DNA of 64,000 nucleotides from Penium margaritaceum. Lineage: Eukaryota > Streptophyta > Zygnematophyceae > Desmidiales > Peniaceae. This document shows positions 58,769 through 64,000 of this stretch, one piece after another. The stretch is taken from contig SZWC01003871.1 of the NCBI GenBank assembly GCA_023375785.1, forward strand, positions 28,741 to 92,740. The letters are read 5' to 3'. The notes below the pieces were generated by a model. It did no database searches. It saw nothing but the letters and a program-made list of their open reading frames with translations, and had not been told where the DNA came from. The translations under genes were made by a program, and so were the position numbers. Numbering within the stretch: the stretch's first letter is position 1; each line of letters begins with the position of its first letter.

Positions 58769-59485
58769 TAAGGCTGCACACGAATCCTTGGATTCGTGAA
58801 TCCGTTTCACAAATCCCGAATCCGGATCTGGGTTCACGAATCCGGATCCAGGGTCGGGTCTCATTCGGGATTCGGGAATCCGCCAACGAATCCTGGAATT
58901 AACAAAATAGAGCTGGTCCGGCTCACGTCTGACTATCAAGTGAGGACGTGGATGAATTCAGATTTTGAAGTTTTGAAAATTCGGAAGCTGACAACTACGC
59001 TAACTTGCGGGAATCGTGCATGTGCCAGGTCATCGGCCTGGCACATGCACGAAGCTGGCGACAAGGAATTCGCCACTTGCACGTCCTCCACGAGTGAGCG
59101 GCGATTCAGTGCGCAGCACTCAGGATCTTGAACTACACCTGGTTGGCGTGCGAAGTCCTGACGCGTCTGTCGGCCAAGCCAGGTCATCGAAGCCTGGCGT
59201 GGAGCGAATCAGGTGTCAGGCCTGACTGCAGGCTTTGCATCCGTAGCGTTCTGGCACTGCCACATCGCAAATGAAAAGAATGGGAGTTGCACCAGAGGTC
59301 ATCCGATATTCTTTAGCAGCCAGATATCTTCTTGGACACCCCCAAGGATTCGCCAAGATTCGTGAATCCACAAGGATTCGCGAATCTTGGATTCGGATTC
59401 GGGAATCCGAATCCATCAGTGGATTCGGACTCTCGAATCCGAATCCACCTTCAGATTCGCGAACCGGATTCGGTGTGCAGTCTTA
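58769..59485 (+). mobile_element. Nonautonomous hAT-like DNA transposon (717 bp)
   Basis: The left end TAAGGCTGCACACGAATCC matches the reverse complement of the right end, TAAGACTGCACACCGAATCC, with one substitution and one indel. The element is flanked by an exact 8-bp duplication CTACGAAG. Inside each terminus lie many subterminal GATTCG/CGAATCC motifs (58783-58895 and 59345-59475), which in hAT elements serve as transposase binding sites. The plus strand between 59060 and 59115 reads EFATCTSSTSERRFSAQ, similar to the Ser-rich start of the hAT C-terminal dimerisation domain, and QVIEAW-like remnants follow at about 59175. This suggests derivation by internal deletion from an autonomous element. 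No complete transposase is present. Confidence 0.85.
59015..59051. other. Perfect 15-bp inverted repeat (hairpin) inside the hAT-like element
   Basis: CGTGCATGTGCCAGG and its exact complement are separated by the 7-base loop TCATCGG. A related shorter motif, GCCAGGTCATCGAAGCCTGGC, occurs near 59177-59197. Confidence 0.9.
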
Positions 59486-59493
59486 CTACGAAG
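59486..59493. repeat. 8-bp target-site duplication of the hAT-like element, right copy
   Basis: CTACGAAG directly after the right terminus equals 58761-58768. Confidence 0.88.
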
Positions 59494-60560
59494 ATGGAAC
59501 CAGTGTTAAGATAGAATCATGTGGTGTGTAGGCGGCCTCAGAGGAACCCGGTTTCACACCCAAGTCATGTATTCCATGGCCTCATAAGTGAAAACTACAG
59601 ACTAGCCAGACCTGACCAACATAGTGCAAAATCCATCCACAGGTGTACGATTATAGGGTTTGGAAACACCATTCAACTGAGGGGTATACGGGGTGAAAGA
59701 CCCGAGCTGGACGTTGACCAACAAAGATTTGGTCTGATGAACGCGCCACCACGATCAGAGCAAAGCACCTACAGCTACACCACTAGGCATGCTCTGCCTG
59801 GACAAGCGAGGAATCAATCGTGGAACCAGCATCACTCTCCAGACAGAGGGGAAAAATCCAACGGAAGCAGAACTAGTCGCCAACCATGCATAGGACACTA
59901 CGACCGCCACCGAGGAACTTGATTGGGAGTTATCCCATTCAATCAACATGGGCAAGAGCAAGAGGCTCATGGGTGCGAGACGTCTACATAGAAGAGGCGA
60001 AGTGATGCATTTTGCATTGTTCAAAATTCATGCATTCAAGAGTGCATGGAGCCGGGAAAGTGGCAGCATTTAGACCGAACAGGCTAATGGAGTAGCAAGT
60101 TGTGAATGGAAGTAGTGCTCATGTGGCAAAGGCAGCGATGAAGAAAGCATTCATGCTAAGCATAAATGAAATGGGTGGATGTGAGCAATGAAAACATTAG
60201 ACGTGCAAGGTGGAAATAGAGGTGCGTGCAAGAATTTTTCACAACAAATTCCATGGAGAACAACACGCATGGACGACTAGAAAGGGATAGTACCGATGCC
60301 ACAATATGTGAAAAATCCCATCACTTGATTGTCGAGGATAGTAACCGACAGTAGGTTTACCTCAAGCGCAGCGCGTACAACATATTAAGCAGAACGCATC
60401 ACTAGAGGGACCAATGAAGCTCATGACACCAACACATTGGATATGCAGCATCTAAACTGAATTAATATCGATAAACTGGACATCCTTTAAAGGCTCCAAC
60501 GACGCGACGTGATACGCAATGACGTCATGTGGTGAGTGGCTCCGGAATTTACAATGTATA
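59494..60560 (-). pseudogene. Highly decayed copia pol (protease to integrase)
   Basis: On the minus strand, from right to left, the copia landmarks appear in correct order. IVNSGATHHMT (about 60520-60553) is the protease active site with its catalytic Asp changed to Asn. VNLLSVTILD (60331-60360) is the pre-integrase segment. SDRGGAFI (59738-59758) contains the second integrase Asp. FTPYTPQLNGVSKPYNRT (about 59640-59700) has Lys where the catalytic Glu belongs. A further segment, FTYEAMEYMTWV then NRVPLRP, lies near 59510-59590 in another frame. Frames change repeatedly and the element ends at the hAT insertion. It is a dead relic. Gag and LTRs were not identified. Confidence 0.75.
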
Positions 60561-61480
60561 GACCATGAGAAACAAGAATAGGGGTTGAGATCTCACATGC
60601 GCTGACATGACATAAACTGGCAAAAAACGGTGGAGCATGACCAGGGGAATGTGCCAAACCACGGGGACGTGTAGCATGCGGTCGCTCCTCAATCAACGCA
60701 TCATCCACACCCGGACTGCCAAAATAATATTTGAAAATAATTTGTGCTAGTTGCAAGTTTTACTTGCATTTGCCAAAACCGCTCAAGAGTATTTCCATGA
60801 TGTAGGGAAGAAGAGTCAAACGAAAATACCTCATACTGTTCCCTAAATTCATTCAATGATGTAGTTGACGCAGGAGAGTATACTCCTCGCTCTTTCTTGA
60901 TTGCCCCATCGCAAACGACGTCCTCTTCCTTCCTCCTCATATGGTTCCAACGATGGGATGACCCAAATTTTTCCAAGGCTGCCAAGATAGTAACTTGCCC
61001 TCTCGCTTTCTAAAAGCAAACACCACAGCATCTCCTAAACTCGCATGTGTCTTCACAAAGGTGGTAGGTGGTTCAGTCATTGAACGAGCTATTCAGGGAA
61101 CTTGAGGCCCTTTCACTAGTATATTACATCGTCAGTTTTTGAACCTTGAAACAAAATCTATTTATTGTTAAGGAAAAAAACACACGAATTTCCTTACCAT
61201 GCTCGAAATATGTATTCATTTATTATATTAATTACCTGAGAGGTTTATGGCTAGTCTTAGTCTATCCTTTAAACAAAAAATTCGAAGGAGGCACGCGTAA
61301 AAGTGAGGCTTATTGTATGTAAATTTACAGATGATATTTCCACAAAATATATCCCTATGATCAGAACTATCCAAATATTTCTTGAACAAAGGTTCAATGT
61401 ATGATGGAAACACTGAAGCATCTGCCCGGTAGTAGCATGATGTCCTTGGGCTCGGGCTCAACGTCTGGACTTCCTTTGTG
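60561..61480. other. Unassigned, AT-rich towards the right
   Basis: Minus-strand frames at 60701-60985 and 61228-61512 are open but unrecognised. The first may be the gag/protease linker of the neighbouring copia relic by position. From 61100 to 61260 the sequence is strongly AT-rich with several homopolymer runs. I see no gene that can be supported. Confidence 0.45.
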
Positions 61481-62110
61481 CCCATCCTGGGATCCGTTAA
61501 GACAATGCGCAAGAACGATTACTTCATGGGTACTAGTCAGGTCCCAAGAGGGCATTTCCCGATAGGCCGTTGGCGACAGTCGATGTCGTTCCGGCCGTTC
61601 AGCGAGCGGTTGCGGGGACCTGACAGGTCTCCGCTTCTTCTCGCGAATTTCCGCCATCGCCGCCAAGAGTCATTTTCGCAAGCGACGTTGCCGAGACGTC
61701 GACGATCGGCACCGTCAAGTGAATCTCCCGCCGATAGGTTTGCGTGCCGCGCTAGGCAACGCGTGGCCTGCGACCTTTCGCTCTTCCCGCCTTGCGCCGC
61801 AGTCAACCAGTCACATGGCGGCCCAGGCGAGCGTCGTCTGACGACTGCCGCGCAGAGATCGGGGCTTGATGGACATGACTGCCGCGGACTCGCTGGACCC
61901 ATGCCTCCAGTCCCTCGATTTGCAATGCCGGTTTATTGTTTTGTTTGTTTCCTCGGTCTGGTGGCCATCGGGTAGGCAGGCCACAGTTGCCATACGCTTT
62001 TCATGTCGCTTTCTTGACGACTTGCCTCTGCTCCTGCGCGTCCTGTTCAGTGCTGTGGCCTGCTGAGCCTGTGAGCATCGTCACGGCGTGTAGCAGCGTC
62101 GCCACAGTCG
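61480..62110. other. GC-rich upstream region of the glutamine-rich gene
   Basis: Base composition and CpG density rise sharply compared with the AT-rich stretch before it. Overlapping frames are open on both strands (for example 61478-61975 plus, 61537-61902 minus), which is a common by-product of high GC. None has a recognisable domain. It may be upstream regulatory sequence or 5' leader. Confidence 0.45.
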
Positions 62111-62116
62111 GCCCCG

Positions 62117-62202
62117 ATCGGTGACGTGACGTCCGCCCTCCTCGCTCTTCGTCACCTGGGGAAGGCGGCGTCGCGCGACACGCTTCCAACGCTGTATTTA
62201 GT
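62117..62202 (+). promoter_or_regulatory. Possible core promoter of the glutamine-rich gene
   Basis: GGTGACGTGACGTCC (62120-62134) contains two overlapping TGACG cores, the binding motif of TGA/CREB-type bZIP factors. About 60 bp further on, TGTATTTAGT (62193-62202) is a TATA-like stretch, about 120 bp before the ATG at 62321. Spacing and order fit a plant-type promoter, but no transcript evidence is available. Confidence 0.4.
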
Positions 62203-62320
62203 CTGCCTCATTTCCATCTGAAGTGTCGACAGCGTCGAGTCTTGCGAACAACGCTACGAACTGTGTCTCAACACTGACAGTCGCGGCCGGTGCTTCTTTA
62301 CTGCAAGCTGTCCACGCGCA

Positions 62321-63328
62321 ATGGCAGCCAACGGCAACGTAGCCGCAGCCTTGCAGTACGCCATACTCCAGCAGCAGCAGCAGCTCTTGCAGCAAGCTGC
62401 CATCATGACTCGAAGCCAGGCCACCGTACCCATGGCCCGTCAGGCCAACATCCCTTGCGTTGGATCCACCTCGACAGATGCCGGCAACACCAAGCAGCAA
62501 CCTACTCTAGAAGCTCTCCTGCTTCTCGAGCGTCTCCACAGGGGCGAGCAATTCTCTGCTGCCGCCGGCCTGCTGAACCAACAGACTAATCACGTGCAGT
62601 ATCAGCCCCACGTGCAGTATCAGCAGCAACAGCAACAACATGGCCCTTACGGTCATCACGCGGTGGCGGCTACCCATTCTGCCCTCAGTGCAGCACAGGT
62701 TCAGTTTTGGGAGCAGCAGCAGCGCGCTGTCCTCCTTGCCCTCCTCCGCCAGCAACAGCAGCTCAACCTTCAGCAGCTTCTGTCCAGTTACTCCTGTAGC
62801 CAGGGTGCGGGCTCGGCAGAGGCGGGAACGTCTCCTGCATTTTGGAGCTCAAACGCAACAACCGCTTCTCCTCAGACTGTTTCAACGGCAGCCGCCAACC
62901 TCACTCAAGCAGTCATGTCGTCAAACTTGGCTAGTCCTCCTTCGGCCACAGTGTCCTCGTTTCCTCTCTTTGGATCCTTACCTTCCGAAGCTCAGAAGGC
63001 CGGTCCTCCAACGATTTTCGTCGGAGAGGTCCCTTGTGCCATTGCTTGTGACGCTCAGCTTCAGCAGCAGCAGCAGCAGCGCCAACTGCGGCAATCGCCG
63101 AAGGCTGTGCACGAGTTTGGATGTTGGTCCGATATGAGTGATTCCGAGGCTGGATCGTCCGTCGGCGGCAGCAGCGAGCGCGGGGAGCTGGACGAAGTCC
63201 TTTCCAGCTGCGGCAGTGAGGCGGTCGACGGATTGGATGAGCCAGCAATGACTGAGGGTGGGCTAGGGCTGCCCTCGGAGGAGGACTTCCAGCTGCACCT
63301 GCTCGGCGTGTTGACGTCGTACCTGTAA
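62321..63328 (+). CDS. Glutamine-rich protein with acidic Ser-rich C-terminus, unknown function
   Basis: The frame is open for 335 codons without an intron. The ATG has G at -3 and G at +4, a strong initiation context, and lies downstream of a plausible promoter. The protein has four Gln clusters: residues about 17-24, 98-106, 125-155 (with hydrophobic residues, RAVLLALLRQQQQLNLQQLL) and 246-258. A Ser/Thr/Ala-rich stretch (about 160-225) follows the third. The C-terminal 65 residues are rich in Ser, Gly, Glu and Asp (WSDMSDSEAGSSVGG) and end in the hydrophobic FQLHLLGVLTSYL. No signal peptide, transmembrane segment or known domain is visible. Such composition is common in transcriptional regulators, but that is inference only. 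Codon use and CAG/CAA mixing in the Gln runs look like genuine coding sequence. It is the only gene here not derived from a mobile element. Confidence 0.62.
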   Translation: MAANGNVAAALQYAILQQQQQLLQQAAIMTRSQATVPMARQANIPCVGSTSTDAGNTKQQPTLEALLLLERLHRGEQFSAAAGLLNQQTNHVQYQPHVQYQQQQQQHGPYGHHAVAATHSALSAAQVQFWEQQQRAVLLALLRQQQQLNLQQLLSSYSCSQGAGSAEAGTSPAFWSSNATTASPQTVSTAAANLTQAVMSSNLASPPSATVSSFPLFGSLPSEAQKAGPPTIFVGEVPCAIACDAQLQQQQQQRQLRQSPKAVHEFGCWSDMSDSEAGSSVGGSSERGELDEVLSSCGSEAVDGLDEPAMTEGGLGLPSEEDFQLHLLGVLTSYL

Positions 63329-64000
63329 CAAGTCTCTCATTGACGCAGCACATGAACCACCTGCCAAGGATCTCCACTGGTTCGATCCTCGTGCACGGGC
63401 AGCCCTCTGCTGCCGACACCTGGGCCTTCCAGTTTTGCCAAGCTGCCACGTGGATGTGGCTGTTGTCTGTGTGACTAGTGTACACGAGGAGTGCAACGGG
63501 TTGTGTAACTGGGTAAGCCATGTACTGGAAGTGCTCCATAGGAGCGCAAGGAGCTTCTGCAGCTCTTCGCTGTAGCACTCTTCTGTGGGTTTTGAGCGAT
63601 TGTGGAGGAAACTTGTGCCTTCACCATTTCCAGCCTTGCAGGCCTCGCAGCCCTCTTGTCCCTTAGTGGGACCAATAACTGCAGCCAGTGCGGAGGCTGC
63701 AACTGGCAGCACCACCATGGCGTTGCAGGGAGGGCGGTTGCAGAGTTCGGGTTGTCAGTCCATTGAAGATTTGGGACGGCCGTGGACAATGGCTGACATC
63801 CAGCCAAGATGCAGGATTGTCTGTTCACTTTACATTCTGTGTACCACTTTCGGCTATCAAAGCCTCCTCCATCTTGACAGTCCTCCCCCCATCTCTGGAC
63901 ATCTGTCATCCGAAGGCCCTTGCCTGCACCTTGCGTTGTTCCATTCTGCCCTGCAGTGAGGAAACGTGGTGGAATCATGGCATTGGCACTCATTGTTCAT
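63329..64000. other. 3' flank of the glutamine-rich gene
   Basis: No second gene can be supported. Open frames occur on both strands (63263-63718 minus, 63475-63993 minus, 63585-63959 plus), but they overlap one another and show no domain. TGTAA pentamers occur at the stop codon and near 63502, and no AATAAA hexamer was seen. The sequence is probably 3' untranslated or intergenic, and the window ends here. Confidence 0.45.

Noticed and set aside
61478-61975. 165-residue plus-strand frame upstream of the glutamine-rich gene
   Set aside because: It overlaps open frames on the other strand in GC-rich DNA and has no domain. It may be an untranslated leader.
62931-63578. 215-residue minus-strand frame
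   Set aside because: It is antisense to the glutamine-rich gene, Arg/Ala-rich as expected from a GC-rich complement, with no domain.

Overview
The window is eukaryotic nuclear DNA, most probably from the green-plant lineage (land plant or charophyte alga). The evidence is a chromodomain Ty3/gypsy element whose primer-binding site matches the 3' end of plant-type initiator tRNA-Met, a Ty1/copia element, a small hAT-type element, and no bacterial gene organisation. I cannot name the species. No rRNA or complete tRNA gene was recognised. About 64% of the window is one minisatellite with an 11-bp unit (consensus GGG-C/T-G/A-C-AA-C/G-TA). Retrotransposon wreckage flanks it, and only one probable host gene is visible, at the right edge. 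Layout. (1) 1-1028 is the left stub of the minisatellite. (2) 1029-13362 is a degraded copia retrotransposon on the minus strand, inserted in the minisatellite with a 5-bp target duplication (AGTGG on both sides). A complete but dead gypsy chromovirus (1105-7493, also minus, two 770-bp LTRs) has jumped into its 3' LTR, with its own 5-bp duplication (CTTCG/CTTCT). (3) 13363-53451 is about 40 kb of uninterrupted minisatellite. Its centre (about 17.9-45.2 kb) is a higher-order repeat of roughly 3 kb, present about nine times and recognisable by recurring variant units. The flanks (13.4-17.9 and 45.2-53.4 kb) lack this periodicity. (4) 53452-55743 holds a copia integrase fragment (minus) against a broken gypsy integrase plus chromodomain remnant (plus). 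(5) 55744-61500 is mostly unassigned, with a 717-bp nonautonomous hAT-like element (8-bp target duplication, terminal inverted repeats, remnant of a transposase C-terminus) inserted in the end of another decayed copia element. (6) 61.5-64 kb is GC-rich and carries a 335-residue glutamine-rich reading frame (62321-63328) with a plausible promoter. How the parts relate: the copia element landed in the minisatellite and the gypsy element then landed in the copia LTR. All mobile-element genes are disabled by stops, frameshifts and lost catalytic residues, several of which look like CpG decay. The minisatellite units vary mainly at a CpG site in the same way, so the block looks like old methylated heterochromatin. 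The higher-order repeat core with less ordered flanks resembles the architecture of centromeric or pericentromeric satellites, here built from an unusually short 11-bp unit. This is the most interesting structure in the window.
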